The notes under the pieces were generated by a model. That model was not told where the DNA came from. It saw only the letters and a program-made list of their open reading frames with translations, and ran no database searches. The position numbers and the translations under genes are program-made. From Gemmatimonadaceae bacterium (GTDB lineage: Bacteria; Gemmatimonadota; Gemmatimonadetes; Gemmatimonadales; Gemmatimonadaceae), in contig JAICKA010000009.1 of NCBI GenBank assembly GCA_025928185.1, forward strand, positions 1-63,856: a stretch of DNA of 63,856 nucleotides, read 5' to 3'. Positions 50,621 through 59,338 of the stretch are shown here, in pieces. How positions within the stretch are numbered: the first letter of the stretch is position 1; every line of letters starts with the position of its first letter.

Positions 50621-51556
50621 ATGGAAACGCCGGAGATTCCCCGCGAGCGCAGATCCATCCCGCGGACGATCACCCCGCTGTCAGTGCCGGCGGTGAACGG
50701 CGCCGGGCTGCTGAACTTTCCGCTGCAGCACGCCGCGCTCGAAGCCACGGTCCGCGGCGCGCTCCAGGAAGACGGCGCGTTCAACGACGTGACGACGATC
50801 GCGACGGTGCTCTCCGACCGCCGCTCGCGCGCCACGCTGGTTGCTCGCGAGACCGCCGTGATTTGCGGCGTTCCGCTCGCGCTCGAAGCGTTCCGCCTGC
50901 TCGATCCCAAGGTCGCCATCCGCGTCGATCGCGAGGACGGATCGCGCGTGCGGGCCGGCGAGCCCGTGCTGTTCGTCACCGGCCACGCCCGCGGCCTACT
51001 GTCGGCCGAGCGCGTCGCGCTCAATTACCTGCAGCGGTTGTCGGGCATCGCGACGATGACGTCGCGCTACGTCGACGCAGTGCGCGGCACCCGGGCAAAG
51101 ATCCTCGACACCCGCAAGACGACGCCGGGCTGGCGCGTGCTGGAGAAGTACGCCGTGCGCGCTGGCGGCGGCACGAACCATCGCATGGACCTGTCGACCG
51201 GCGTGCTGATCAAGGACAACCATCTCGCGGCAGTGGACGGCGACGTCGCGAAAGCCGTGACGCGCGCGCGCGAGCTGGCGCCTCGCGGCGTGAAGATCGA
51301 GGTGGAGTGCGAGCGGGTAGATCAGGTGGAGCGCGCGGCGGACGCCGGCGCGGACATCATTCTGCTCGACAACATGCCGCCGGACGTGATGGCCGAGTGC
51401 GTACAGCGCGTCGGCGGCCGCGCGATCATCGAAGCGTCGGGCGGCGTCACGCTCGCCACGGTGCGCACGATCGCCGAAACCGGCGTGGACTGGATTTCGG
51501 TGGGTGCGCTCACGCACTCGGCGACGTCGATGGACCTGGCGCTGGATTTCGACTGA
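50621..51556 (+). CDS. nadC: Nicotinate-nucleotide diphosphorylase (carboxylating)
   Basis: A 311-aa quinolinate phosphoribosyltransferase making nicotinate mononucleotide from quinolinate and PRPP. Key blocks are ALQEDGAFNDVTT, ERVALNYLQRLSGIAT, ILDTRKTTPGWRVLEKYAV, AGGGTNHRMDLSTGVLIKDNH and a C-terminal IEASGGVTLATV. A roughly 35-residue N-terminal extension is rich in Pro and Arg and is not needed for the fold. The ATG at 50621 has AGGAG nine bases before it. The gap from nadA is only 19 bp, so it is cotranscribed. Confidence 0.96.
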   Translation: METPEIPRERRSIPRTITPLSVPAVNGAGLLNFPLQHAALEATVRGALQEDGAFNDVTTIATVLSDRRSRATLVARETAVICGVPLALEAFRLLDPKVAIRVDREDGSRVRAGEPVLFVTGHARGLLSAERVALNYLQRLSGIATMTSRYVDAVRGTRAKILDTRKTTPGWRVLEKYAVRAGGGTNHRMDLSTGVLIKDNHLAAVDGDVAKAVTRARELAPRGVKIEVECERVDQVERAADAGADIILLDNMPPDVMAECVQRVGGRAIIEASGGVTLATVRTIAETGVDWISVGALTHSATSMDLALDFD

Positions 51557-51574
51557 GGCGCCGGCGCTCTGAGG

Positions 51575-52723
51575 TCAGCGCGGCACTCCGGCGCGCGCTG
51601 GCCAGAGCACGATCGTCAGCGGGACCGAATCGGCCGGTGCCATGTCGACCCCGACCTCGAGCGACGCGTACCCTGGTTTGGCGATCTTCAGAGTGTTCAT
51701 GCCCGGCTCGAGGAACGCGAGCGACACAGTTCCGGTCTTCGTGGTCAGCACGGTGGTGCCGGTCTCGGAATCGGTGACGGCGCAACTGTCGACCGGGGCG
51801 CCGCTCACGGCGTCGAACACGCCGAGGATGCGCTGACGTTGAGCATTCCCTGATTCTGGCCGGGCACCCGGTTTCAGAATTGCGTTCAACGAACTGGACG
51901 CGGTGAGCGGATACGTGCCTCGCACCGGATCGAACCGAATGCCGGTCTTGAGCACGACAAACAGAGCATTCTCACCATGGATGCGGCCGAGCGACATGTC
52001 GGTGCAGTCGTGGTACGATATCTCGGCGATGTCCTGCGGGCGGATCTCGGCGAGAGCGGAGACGATGTAGTCGGGAACGGCCAGACTGTCCTTCAGGGAC
52101 GGGCTTGGGCGCATGATCGTCGCCCGTGCGCGAGCGACAGCCAATTCGTTCGTCGTGATCGAGTACGGTGGCACCCATCGCCCGTTGATCCACAGGTTGT
52201 GAATCGCCGGACAGTAGCCGCGGCCGCCGAGCCCGAAGACCATGTCGGGACGCATCTTCGTGATCACATCCACGCCGTCGTTGATGATGCGTTTGCTGTT
52301 GGCGATCGCGTCCGCATCGACGAAGAGGCGTTTGTGCTTTTCACTTTCGGCCGCTGTCACTTTCACCGTGGCGAGCGTTTGTGGAAGCGCCTGTAGGCGA
52401 AGCGTGAGCGTCAAAGGCTCGCCCGATACGCGGATCTCGTGCGACGCGGCCGCATAGCCGAGCCGGCGAGCCTCGAGCTCGTACGTCGCCGAGTCTCTCG
52501 GGAGCGCCAGCTGTGCGCGGCCGGCGGCGTCGGTATGCGTTTCGGCGCGTGTTGTATTCGCGGCGTCCACGATCGTCACTTCCGCGCCGGCAATCGCGCG
52601 GCCCGCGGTGTCCGTCACCGTGACGTGGACGGCGGCTTGTTGCGCGTGTGCGGCCAGCGGCAACAAGTCGAGTGCCGCGGTCAGGGCGAACACTCGCCAC
52701 GCAATCGGCGGCGTTCCGTTCAC
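51575..52723 (-). CDS. Secreted CarboxypepD_reg-like protein with TonB-plug-like region
   Basis: A 382-aa exported protein. A signal peptide (about 1-27, ending AAHAQ) precedes a carboxypeptidase regulatory-like beta domain (about 30-110; VHVTVTDTAGRAIAGAEVTI). A middle part (about 110-260) has IWI/LWINGRWVPP and ALAEIRPQDIAEISYHDC, reminiscent of the plug of TonB-dependent receptors without a barrel. A second short beta domain (about 300-380) follows. The start is GTG, overlapping the Clp-N gene stop. It may be a surface anchor; the function is not known. Confidence 0.75.
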   Translation of the reverse strand: MNGTPPIAWRVFALTAALDLLPLAAHAQQAAVHVTVTDTAGRAIAGAEVTIVDAANTTRAETHTDAAGRAQLALPRDSATYELEARRLGYAAASHEIRVSGEPLTLTLRLQALPQTLATVKVTAAESEKHKRLFVDADAIANSKRIINDGVDVITKMRPDMVFGLGGRGYCPAIHNLWINGRWVPPYSITTNELAVARARATIMRPSPSLKDSLAVPDYIVSALAEIRPQDIAEISYHDCTDMSLGRIHGENALFVVLKTGIRFDPVRGTYPLTASSSLNAILKPGARPESGNAQRQRILGVFDAVSGAPVDSCAVTDSETGTTVLTTKTGTVSLAFLEPGMNTLKIAKPGYASLEVGVDMAPADSVPLTIVLWPARAGVPR

Positions 52724-53619
52724 CCGCTCATCTGACGGGCGAGCCGCTGCACGTCACCGGCCGTTATCTCTTGTTCGGCGAGTACCGCGCTCACCTGCGG
52801 GGATGCTGCCAGAATACCGAGCAAGAGATGCTGGGTGCCCAGCTGCGGGTCGCGGCCGTCACGCTGCGAGCGCCGCATTGCGTCGAGGGCGGCGACGAGA
52901 TCGGGCGCGAGCGTCATTGCCGCGTCCGACGACGTCTCGCCGGCGGCAATATCAGGCTTACCATTGAACGCTGCGAGTGCGCGCTCGCGGTCAATGCCAA
53001 GCCGGTCGAGCACGGCGTTGGCCATGCCCTCGCCGTGCGCGAGCAGCGCGGCGGCGGCGTCTTCGGCTGTCACTGAGGGTCTCCCGCACGACAGCGCTAC
53101 TCCGTGCGCCTGAGTGATGATGGCCCGTACGCGACCAGGCAGACGGGTCCAGGGAGTCGCCGGCCGGCCATCCGCTTCGCCGGATTCGCTGAGCCGCCGT
53201 GTTTCGTCGCGCGCCGCTTCCAGCGTGATGCCCGTGTCGGCAAGGACCTGCGCGGGCAACGACCCGCGCTGGTGAATGAGACCAAGCAGCAGATGCGCGG
53301 TTCCGACGGAGTCCTGCTCGAGCTGGCGGACCTCCGCCATGGCAAGCTCGATGACTTTCTTCGCGCGCGACGTGTACGGAAGATCCGAACGAAACGTTCG
53401 CTCCGTCCCGGGCGGCAGGAGCTGCTCGACTTCCGCTGCGAGCGTTTCCGGATCGATGCCGAGATTCCGGAGCACCGCGACTCCAGCCTCATCGCCGCCG
53501 CGGAGCAGCGAGAGCAGCATATGCTCCGGCGCGACGTGCGCGTGACGCAGTCGCTCGGCTTCGGTGCGCGCGTCTGCCAGCACCCGCCGCACCTGCTCGG
53601 TAAAGTTGAACCCGCGCAT
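52720..53619 (-). CDS. Stand-alone double Clp-N domain protein
   Basis: A 299-aa protein made only of Clp_N-type helical repeats, with no AAA+ module. The first pair (about 1-145) has EQVRRVLADARTEAERLRHAHVAPEHMLLSLL and GTAHLLLGLIHQRG. The second pair (about 155-295) has ITQAHGVALSCGRPSVTAEDAAAALL and LGTQHLLLGILAASPQ. Clp_N domains in ClpA/ClpC bind adaptors or substrates, so a free copy may act as adaptor, decoy or sensor for a Clp protease. The ATG shares one base with the stop of a zinc-ribbon gene upstream (TGATG). Confidence 0.85.
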   Translation of the reverse strand: MRGFNFTEQVRRVLADARTEAERLRHAHVAPEHMLLSLLRGGDEAGVAVLRNLGIDPETLAAEVEQLLPPGTERTFRSDLPYTSRAKKVIELAMAEVRQLEQDSVGTAHLLLGLIHQRGSLPAQVLADTGITLEAARDETRRLSESGEADGRPATPWTRLPGRVRAIITQAHGVALSCGRPSVTAEDAAAALLAHGEGMANAVLDRLGIDRERALAAFNGKPDIAAGETSSDAAMTLAPDLVAALDAMRRSQRDGRDPQLGTQHLLLGILAASPQVSAVLAEQEITAGDVQRLARQMSG

Positions 53620-53813
53620 CACAGGTCGGCGCAGCTCTTGTTGATCTGCCGGCAACTCGCGCATACCAGCTTGCACTTTCGCCATTCCAGCGTTGGTGCG
53701 CCGCAGTAGTCGCACGCCTCACGCGACTCGGCGATGGCGGGTGCGGACCCCTCCTCGGCGCGATCGATCACGACGCCTGGGCGGATGAACGGCTGCGTGT
53801 GACAGGGCGGCAT
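53619..53813 (-). CDS. Small zinc-ribbon protein, 64 aa
   Basis: The C-terminal half carries CDYCGAPTLEWRKCKLVCASC, two C-x2-C pairs (ACDYCG and VCASC) plus Cys residues in RKCK and SCADL, which fits a conserved small zinc-binding family (the KSCADL ending is typical). The N-terminal part is acidic and likely flexible. It is translationally coupled to the double Clp-N gene. The zinc-finger plus Clp-N arrangement recalls McsA next to ClpC, but sequence homology to McsA cannot be claimed. It is divergent from the RNB gene across 90 bp. Confidence 0.75.
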   Translation of the reverse strand: MPPCHTQPFIRPGVVIDRAEEGSAPAIAESREACDYCGAPTLEWRKCKLVCASCRQINKSCADL

Positions 53814-53903
53814 GCATCACAATGGCGCGGCCGGCGAGAAACGCAAGATCCTCCGGCGGCCCGGACCATGCGAGATTACTGACGACTCCAGACCAGGACT
53901 GAC

Positions 53904-55412
53904 ATGAGCAAGGGCCACGCGTCGCACGGCGGTAATTCCCATTCCCACTCCGGCCACGGGCACAACGATGGCCACTTCGACATGCACGCAGCCGTGCGCC
54001 GGATCCTCGCTGCGGCGCAATTCGAGCCCCGACTCGATTCGGCGGCCGAGCAGCAGCTCGACCAGCTCACCGCGCCGGCTCCGATGCCTCCAGGTGTGAA
54101 GGACCTGCGAGCGCTTGCCTGGTCCTCGATCGACAACCAGGAGTCGCGCGATCTCGATCAGGTGGAAGTGGCCGAGCAACTGCCGGACGGATCGATCAAG
54201 CTGACCGTCGGCATCGCCGACGTCGACGCGCTCGTGCCAAAGGGATCGCCGATCGACGAGCACGCGTACGCGAACTGCACGTCGGTGTACACCGGCGTCG
54301 AGGTGTTCCCGATGCTGCCGGAGAAGCTGTCGACCGGCCTGACCTCGCTGAACGAGAACGAGGACCGCCTGGCGATTGCGATCGAGACGGTGGTCGACGC
54401 GACCGGCAACGTGACGGCGTTCGATGTGTATCGCGCGACGGTGCGGAACGGAGCGCAGCTCGCGTATGACGAGGTCGGCGCCTGGCTGGACGGCGAGGCT
54501 CCCCCGGCGAAGGTCGCGGGCAACAACGCGTTGAGCGAGCAGCTCAAGCTCCAGCACGAAGCATCGAAGCGGCTCAAGGCCGAACGGGTGCGGAACGGCG
54601 CGCTCGAGCTGGACACGATCGAGGCGACGCCGGTGGCGAAGGACGGCCGCATCGTCGACCTCGCGGTGGTGCGCAAGGGCAAGGCGCGTGATCTGATCGA
54701 GGATTTCATGATCGCCAGCAACGTCGCGATCGCGAAGTTTCTCGAGGCGAAAGGGCGCTCGGGGATCCGCCGCGTCGTGCGTGAGCCGGAGCGGTGGGGC
54801 CGCATCGTCGAGCTGGCGGCGCGCTACGGTGAGACGCTGCCCGCCGAACCCGATTCGCTCGCGCTGGCGGAGTTTCTGATCAAGCGACGGGATGCGGCGC
54901 CGGATGTATTTCCAGATCTCTCGTTGACGATCGTGAAGCTGATGGGCCCCGGCATCTATGCCCTCGATCTACCCGGCAAGGATCCCGGCGGTCACTTCGG
55001 GCTGGCCACGCACGACTATTCCCACGCGACGGCGCCGAACCGGCGCTACGCCGATCTCGTGACGCAGCGCCTCGTCAAGGCGACGCTGGCGAACGCGCCG
55101 GCGCCGTACACGAACGACGAGCTGACGGAAGTCGCGGCGCGCTGCACCGAGCGCGAGGACGCCGAGAACAAGGTGGAGCGAAGGGTGCGCAAAACCGCGG
55201 CGGCTGTGCTGCTGAGTGACCGCATCGGGCAGGTGTTCGACGCAATCGTCACCGGTGCGAATGAGAAGGGCACGTTCGTGCGCACGCTGCATCCGCCGGC
55301 CGAAGGCATGGTCGTGCGCAACCATGCCGGCTTCGACGTCGGCGACAAGGTGAAGGTGAAGCTGGTCGGCGCGGACCCCTGGAAGGGCTTCATCGATTTC
55401 GAAGGAGTGTAG
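53904..55412 (+). CDS. RNB-domain exoribonuclease (RNase II/R family) with His-rich N terminus
   Basis: A 502-aa 3'-5' exoribonuclease-like protein. The first 27 residues are extremely His/Gly/Ser-rich (ten His). No cold-shock domains precede the RNB core (about 60-400). The catalytic Asp cluster reads SIDNQESRDLDQVE, so three of the four metal-binding Asp are kept and the fourth is Gln. The conserved THDYSHATAPNRRYADLVTQ is intact. A short S1-like domain (about 430-502) ends the protein. Some RNB relatives share the DLDQ form, so activity is plausible but not proven. Confidence 0.88.
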   Translation: MSKGHASHGGNSHSHSGHGHNDGHFDMHAAVRRILAAAQFEPRLDSAAEQQLDQLTAPAPMPPGVKDLRALAWSSIDNQESRDLDQVEVAEQLPDGSIKLTVGIADVDALVPKGSPIDEHAYANCTSVYTGVEVFPMLPEKLSTGLTSLNENEDRLAIAIETVVDATGNVTAFDVYRATVRNGAQLAYDEVGAWLDGEAPPAKVAGNNALSEQLKLQHEASKRLKAERVRNGALELDTIEATPVAKDGRIVDLAVVRKGKARDLIEDFMIASNVAIAKFLEAKGRSGIRRVVREPERWGRIVELAARYGETLPAEPDSLALAEFLIKRRDAAPDVFPDLSLTIVKLMGPGIYALDLPGKDPGGHFGLATHDYSHATAPNRRYADLVTQRLVKATLANAPAPYTNDELTEVAARCTEREDAENKVERRVRKTAAAVLLSDRIGQVFDAIVTGANEKGTFVRTLHPPAEGMVVRNHAGFDVGDKVKVKLVGADPWKGFIDFEGV

Positions 55413-55421
55413 TAGCGGCTC

Positions 55422-57014
55422 TCAACCCGCCGGCTCGCGCCACTCCACGCCGTCCCGCTCGATCAGCTCGTCCGCCTCGCGCGGGCCCCAACTGCCCGCG
55501 GCGTACGTCGGCATTCGTTTCGGCTTGTGCGCGTCCCAGTACTGGATCAGCGGATCGATCACGCGCCACGCGGCTTCTACTTCGTCGCTGCGGGTGAACA
55601 GCGTCGCTTCGCCGATCATCACGTCGAGCAGCAGCGTCTCGTAGGCCGGTGCTGCCACTTCGCCGAATGCCTCGGCGTAGGTGAAGTCCATGTCCACCGG
55701 CGCGATCTCGATCGCGGAGGTCAGCGCCACCGCCGCGCCGGGCACCTTCACCTCGAAGTTCAACGACACGCCCTCGTTCGGCTGCACGCGCATGACGAGG
55801 GTGTTCGGACGCATTGCGCCCTGCGGCTGGCCACCGAACATCAGGTGCGGCGGTGTGCGAAACTGCACGGCGATTTCCGACACGCGGTGCTTGAGCCGCT
55901 TGCCCGAGCGCAGATAGAACGGCACGCCGGTCCAGCGCCAGTTGTCGATGTACAACCGCACCGCGGCGAACGTCGGCACCGTCGAGTCGGGTGCGACATC
56001 CTTCTCCTGCGTATAGCCCGGAACGTGCTTGCCGGCCATCGCGCCTGGCGTGTACTGCGCGCGCACGGCGTTCTGCGGGATCGTCTCCGGCGTCATCCAG
56101 CGCACCGATTTGAGCACCTTCACCTTCTCGTCGCGCACCGCGTTCGCGGTCATCACCGGCGGCGGTTCCATGGCCGTCAATGAGAGAAGCTGCATGAGGT
56201 GATTCTGAAACATGTCGCGGACGACACCGGCCTCCTCGTAGTACCGCCCACGCTCCTCGACGCCGACGCTCTCCGCCGCGGTGATCTGCACGTGATGGAT
56301 CGACTGCCGGTTCCAGATCGGCTCGAAGATCGAGTTGGCGAATCGCAGCACCAGCACGTTCTGGACGGTCTCCTTGCCCAGGTAGTGGTCGATGCGATAC
56401 GTCTGATGTTCGGCGAACAGCCCGAGCACCAGATCGTTCAGCTGTTGCGCCGTTTCCAGGCTGCGGCCGAACGGCTTCTCGATCACGACGCGCACCCACG
56501 GCCGCGCGTCCGCGGTCCGCGTGCGCGGCGCCAGGCCGCTCTGCGAGAGATTCCTCACGATCGCCTCGAACACGCTCGGCGGCACCGCGAGATAGAACAG
56601 CCGGTTGCGCTGCTCTTCCGGCCGGTCGGCCTCGATCTGCTTCAGCCGCTCGCCGATCCGCTGATAGTCTTCCGCGCAGGTCAGATCTGCCGAGCAGTAG
56701 AACAACCGCTTGCAGAGCTCCTCCCACAGATCGGCGTCGACGTCCTCGATCTCGTCCGACGAGCCGAGCGCTTTGCGCATCTCGGTTCGGAACGTGTCGT
56801 CGGTCTGGCCGTCCTCACGGCTCACGCCGAGGACGCGGAACGAGTCGGCGACGAGGTGCTCCTTCATCAACGAGTAGATCGCCGGCAACAGCTTGCGCCG
56901 ACTGAGGTCGCCGAGCGCGCCGAAGATCACGAGCGTGCAGGGATCGGCGCGTCGGACGTTCGGCGACTGCACCTGCGTCGCCGGTCGCGCCGAAATCACG
57001 GTCCCACCAGTCAT
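55422..57014 (-). CDS. zwf: Glucose-6-phosphate 1-dehydrogenase
   Basis: A 530-aa NADP-dependent enzyme that oxidises glucose-6-phosphate to 6-phosphogluconolactone and feeds the oxidative pentose phosphate pathway. NADP motif LVIFGALGDLSRRKLLPAIY near residue 28, active-site signature YRIDHYLGKETVQNVL and KPFGRSLETAQQLN are complete. The ATG overlaps the gnd stop by 4 bp, so the two pathway enzymes are translated together. The 3' end is convergent with the RNB gene. Confidence 0.97.
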   Translation of the reverse strand: MTGGTVISARPATQVQSPNVRRADPCTLVIFGALGDLSRRKLLPAIYSLMKEHLVADSFRVLGVSREDGQTDDTFRTEMRKALGSSDEIEDVDADLWEELCKRLFYCSADLTCAEDYQRIGERLKQIEADRPEEQRNRLFYLAVPPSVFEAIVRNLSQSGLAPRTRTADARPWVRVVIEKPFGRSLETAQQLNDLVLGLFAEHQTYRIDHYLGKETVQNVLVLRFANSIFEPIWNRQSIHHVQITAAESVGVEERGRYYEEAGVVRDMFQNHLMQLLSLTAMEPPPVMTANAVRDEKVKVLKSVRWMTPETIPQNAVRAQYTPGAMAGKHVPGYTQEKDVAPDSTVPTFAAVRLYIDNWRWTGVPFYLRSGKRLKHRVSEIAVQFRTPPHLMFGGQPQGAMRPNTLVMRVQPNEGVSLNFEVKVPGAAVALTSAIEIAPVDMDFTYAEAFGEVAAPAYETLLLDVMIGEATLFTRSDEVEAAWRVIDPLIQYWDAHKPKRMPTYAAGSWGPREADELIERDGVEWREPAG

Positions 57015-57913
57015 GAGTGCTTCACCGCGTGTCCACCGAACTCATTCCGCAGCGCGGCGATGACCTTGGCGCCGAACGAATCGGGTTGCCGCGAGCGGAA
57101 GCGCGTGAGCAGCGACAGCGTGATCACCGGCGCCGGCACGTCGAGGTCGATGGCTTCCTGCACCGTCCACCGACCCTCGCCCGAGTCGGCGACCCAGCCC
57201 TTGAGCGCCGACAGCGACGCGTCGCGCGAGAACGCGGTGACGGCGAGCTCGTTGAGCCACGATCGCACGACGCTGCCGTGCTGCCACACCTCCGAGATCT
57301 GCTCGAGGTCCAGTTTCGGGAAGATCTTCGACGCATGCAGAATCTCGTAACCCTCCGCGTAGGCCTGCAGCAGGCCGTACTCGATGCCGTTGTGCACCAT
57401 CTTCACGTAGTGGCCGGATCCCGTGGGACCGACGTGGGCGTAGCCCTTCTCGGGTGCAAGCGCGGTGAAGATCGGCTCGCAGCGCTTCACCGCGGCGTCG
57501 CTGCCGCCGACCATGAGACAATAGCCGTTCTCGAGTCCCCAGATTCCGCCGCTCGTGCCGCAGTCGATGTACTCGATCTTCGACTCCGCGAGCTGTTTGC
57601 CGCGACGAATCGTGTCGTGAAAGTTCGAGTTGCCGCCGTCGATGATGATGTCGCCCGCCTTCAGCATCGGCGTGAGCGTCGCGATGGTCTGATCGACCGG
57701 ATCGCCTGCCGGCACCATGATCCAGACGATCCGCGGCGACGGGAGACCCGCGACCACTTTTGCCAGATCATCGGCACCGGTCGCCCCCATGCCGGCGTAC
57801 TTCGCCACGGCCTCGGCGCTGCGATCGAACACGACGAGCTTGTGCCCGTGCCGCATGAGGCGTTCGACCATGTTGCCGCCCATGCGGCCGAGTCCAATCA
57901 TCGCAAGTTGCAT
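57011..57913 (-). CDS. gnd: 6-phosphogluconate dehydrogenase, short (YqeC/GntZ-like) type
   Basis: A 300-aa oxidative decarboxylase giving ribulose-5-phosphate. It is the short bacterial form (classical Gnd is about 470 aa). The nucleotide motif MQLAMIGLGRMGGNMVERL is at the N terminus, IIDGGNSNFHDTIRRG and KMVHNGIEYGLLQAYAEGYEIL form the active site. The ATG at 57913 begins exactly at the Rossmann motif; an in-frame extension to 57988 would be encoded by the GGTGGAAC array and is not accepted. It precedes zwf in the operon. Confidence 0.96.
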   Translation of the reverse strand: MQLAMIGLGRMGGNMVERLMRHGHKLVVFDRSAEAVAKYAGMGATGADDLAKVVAGLPSPRIVWIMVPAGDPVDQTIATLTPMLKAGDIIIDGGNSNFHDTIRRGKQLAESKIEYIDCGTSGGIWGLENGYCLMVGGSDAAVKRCEPIFTALAPEKGYAHVGPTGSGHYVKMVHNGIEYGLLQAYAEGYEILHASKIFPKLDLEQISEVWQHGSVVRSWLNELAVTAFSRDASLSALKGWVADSGEGRWTVQEAIDLDVPAPVITLSLLTRFRSRQPDSFGAKVIAALRNEFGGHAVKHS

Positions 57914-57931
57914 TTCAGAGATCCTAAAAAG

Positions 57932-58054
57932 GGTGGAACGGTGGAACGGTGGAACGGTGGAACGGTGGAACGGTGGAACGGCTGACAACTGAGAACTGAG
58001 AACTGACGTCTCGGTAGTTCGCGTTCAGCCGTTCCACCGTTCATCCGTTCATCC
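57932..58054. repeat. Inverted pair of 8-bp tandem arrays (GGTGGAAC units) between the HAD gene and gnd
   Basis: Six perfect GGTGGAAC copies (57932-57979) face four reverse units GTTCAGCC, GTTCCACC, GTTCATCC, GTTCATCC (58023-58054). GGTGGAACGGCTGA (57972-57985) and its exact complement (58025-58038) form a 14-bp stem. The spacer holds three 7-bp AACTGAG/AACTGAC units (57987-58007). The right array touches the HAD gene stop codon (58056-58058). Confidence 0.92.
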
Positions 58055-58055
58055 G

Positions 58056-58667
58056 CTACGTGAGCAACCCTTGCGCCTTCAGATCAGCCCGCAGCTGATC
58101 GGCGCTGCGGAAGTGGATCGTGCGAATGCCCAGCGCGGCGGCCGGCGTCAGGTTCTGCACGCGATCGTCGACGAATACGGTTCGCCGCGGATCAGCCTGC
58201 GTCATGCCGAGGACACGGCTGTAGATCGCCTGCGTCGGCTTGCGCACGCCGAGCCAGCACGAAGTGAAAAACGTCGGGAAGATGCTTCGCAACCCGAACC
58301 GTCGAATGCGCTCGCAATTCAGCTCCTCGCTCTCGTTGTTCAGCGTCGCGAGGCGCGCCGTGCCGGCACGCGCCAGCTCCTGCGCCACCGCGATGCTCTG
58401 CGGCCATGCCACGCTCTGCTCGAACATGAAGTCGCGAAACTCCTCGCGGGTGAACGGCCGGTGTTCGCAGAAGACCGTCAGATCGAGGTATTCGTTCAGC
58501 GAGATCTGGCCGGACTCGAACGCGCCGACGGTCTCCTCGTGACGATACTGAAAGTCGTCCGCGTCGAGTCCGAACCGCGCGACGGCTTCCGCGCGCTGCT
58601 CGCGGTCCCAGCCATTGCTGCCGAGCACGCCTCCGATGTCGAACAGCACCAGTTCGACGTCTCTCAT
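58056..58667 (-). CDS. HAD-family hydrolase
   Basis: A 203-aa haloacid dehalogenase-like phosphatase. Motif I is LFDIGGVLGSNGW with the nucleophile Asp; motif II (Thr/Ser) is near LATLNNESEEL, motif III Lys is in GVRKPTQAIY and motif IV is FVDDRVQNL. The cap region is helical (about 20-90). The substrate is unknown; its position with sugar-phosphate enzymes is compatible with a phosphosugar. The ATG overlaps the cyclase stop by 4 bp. Confidence 0.9.
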   Translation of the reverse strand: MRDVELVLFDIGGVLGSNGWDREQRAEAVARFGLDADDFQYRHEETVGAFESGQISLNEYLDLTVFCEHRPFTREEFRDFMFEQSVAWPQSIAVAQELARAGTARLATLNNESEELNCERIRRFGLRSIFPTFFTSCWLGVRKPTQAIYSRVLGMTQADPRRTVFVDDRVQNLTPAAALGIRTIHFRSADQLRADLKAQGLLT

Positions 58668-59293
58668 CCGACGAGCACCGCGCGCGCCGGCGCGCCGTCG
58701 AGTCCCGCGAGCCGCAGCGGCAGGCAGCGTAGCTCGTACGGGCCCATCGGCGGCCGCGAGAGGTCGAGCCCTTCGATGATGATGACGCCGTGCTCGAGCA
58801 GCGTACGGTGCGTGCGGTGATGGCCCGAGTGAAACTGCTCGATCGACAGATAGTCGACACCCACCAGCTTGACGCCGAGCGATACGAGATATGCTGCGCC
58901 ATCGGGCGCGAGGTAGGTGTAATCGCGCACGAACGGCTTGCGTAGAATGAAGCCCGAGTTGCGCGTCTTGATCAGCACGCGCGTGTGCCCGTGCAGCTCG
59001 TGTTTTCGGAGCTCGGCCTCGGTGATGGCCATCACGTCGTCGGCCATCGCAATCAGGACGGCTGGGCCCATCAACACGTCGAGCGACAATTGATCCACGC
59101 CGGCGCCGTCGTCGAAGAAGTGCTTCGGCGCGTCGACGTGCGTGCCCGTGTGTGAGCCGAACGACAATTGCGACACGTTGGCGCTCGCGCCTTTCGACAC
59201 CGACTGCTGCGCGCTGATCTGGATCTCCGGATTGCCCGGGTACACGAGGCCGTCGTTCACGATCGGCACCGAAACGTCGTAGAAAGTGGCCAT
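58664..59293 (-). CDS. Cyclase family protein (kynurenine formamidase-like)
   Basis: A 209-aa metal-dependent hydrolase of the PF04199 cyclase family. The metal-binding HTGTHVDAPKHFF motif lies at about residues 48-60, followed by VLIKTRNSGF and GVDYLSIEQFHSGHHRTHRTLL. Length is close to KynB (N-formylkynurenine to kynurenine), but the family also includes isatin hydrolases and cyclases; no other tryptophan-catabolism gene is nearby, so the substrate remains open. It is coupled to the downstream HAD gene. Confidence 0.88.
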   Translation of the reverse strand: MATFYDVSVPIVNDGLVYPGNPEIQISAQQSVSKGASANVSQLSFGSHTGTHVDAPKHFFDDGAGVDQLSLDVLMGPAVLIAMADDVMAITEAELRKHELHGHTRVLIKTRNSGFILRKPFVRDYTYLAPDGAAYLVSLGVKLVGVDYLSIEQFHSGHHRTHRTLLEHGVIIIEGLDLSRPPMGPYELRCLPLRLAGLDGAPARAVLVG

Positions 59294-59338
59294 GCTCCCG
59301 TGGTTGATGGTGACGCGCGCAGCGTGCGGCGCGCGGCG

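Noticed and set aside
57914-57988. N-terminal extension of 6-phosphogluconate dehydrogenase
   Set aside because: The added residues are the translation of the GGTGGAAC array; the conserved Rossmann start at 57913 is the proper N terminus.
57932-58054. Possible CRISPR or insertion-sequence end
   Set aside because: Units are 8 bp without spacers, and there is no transposase, target-site duplication or cas gene nearby.
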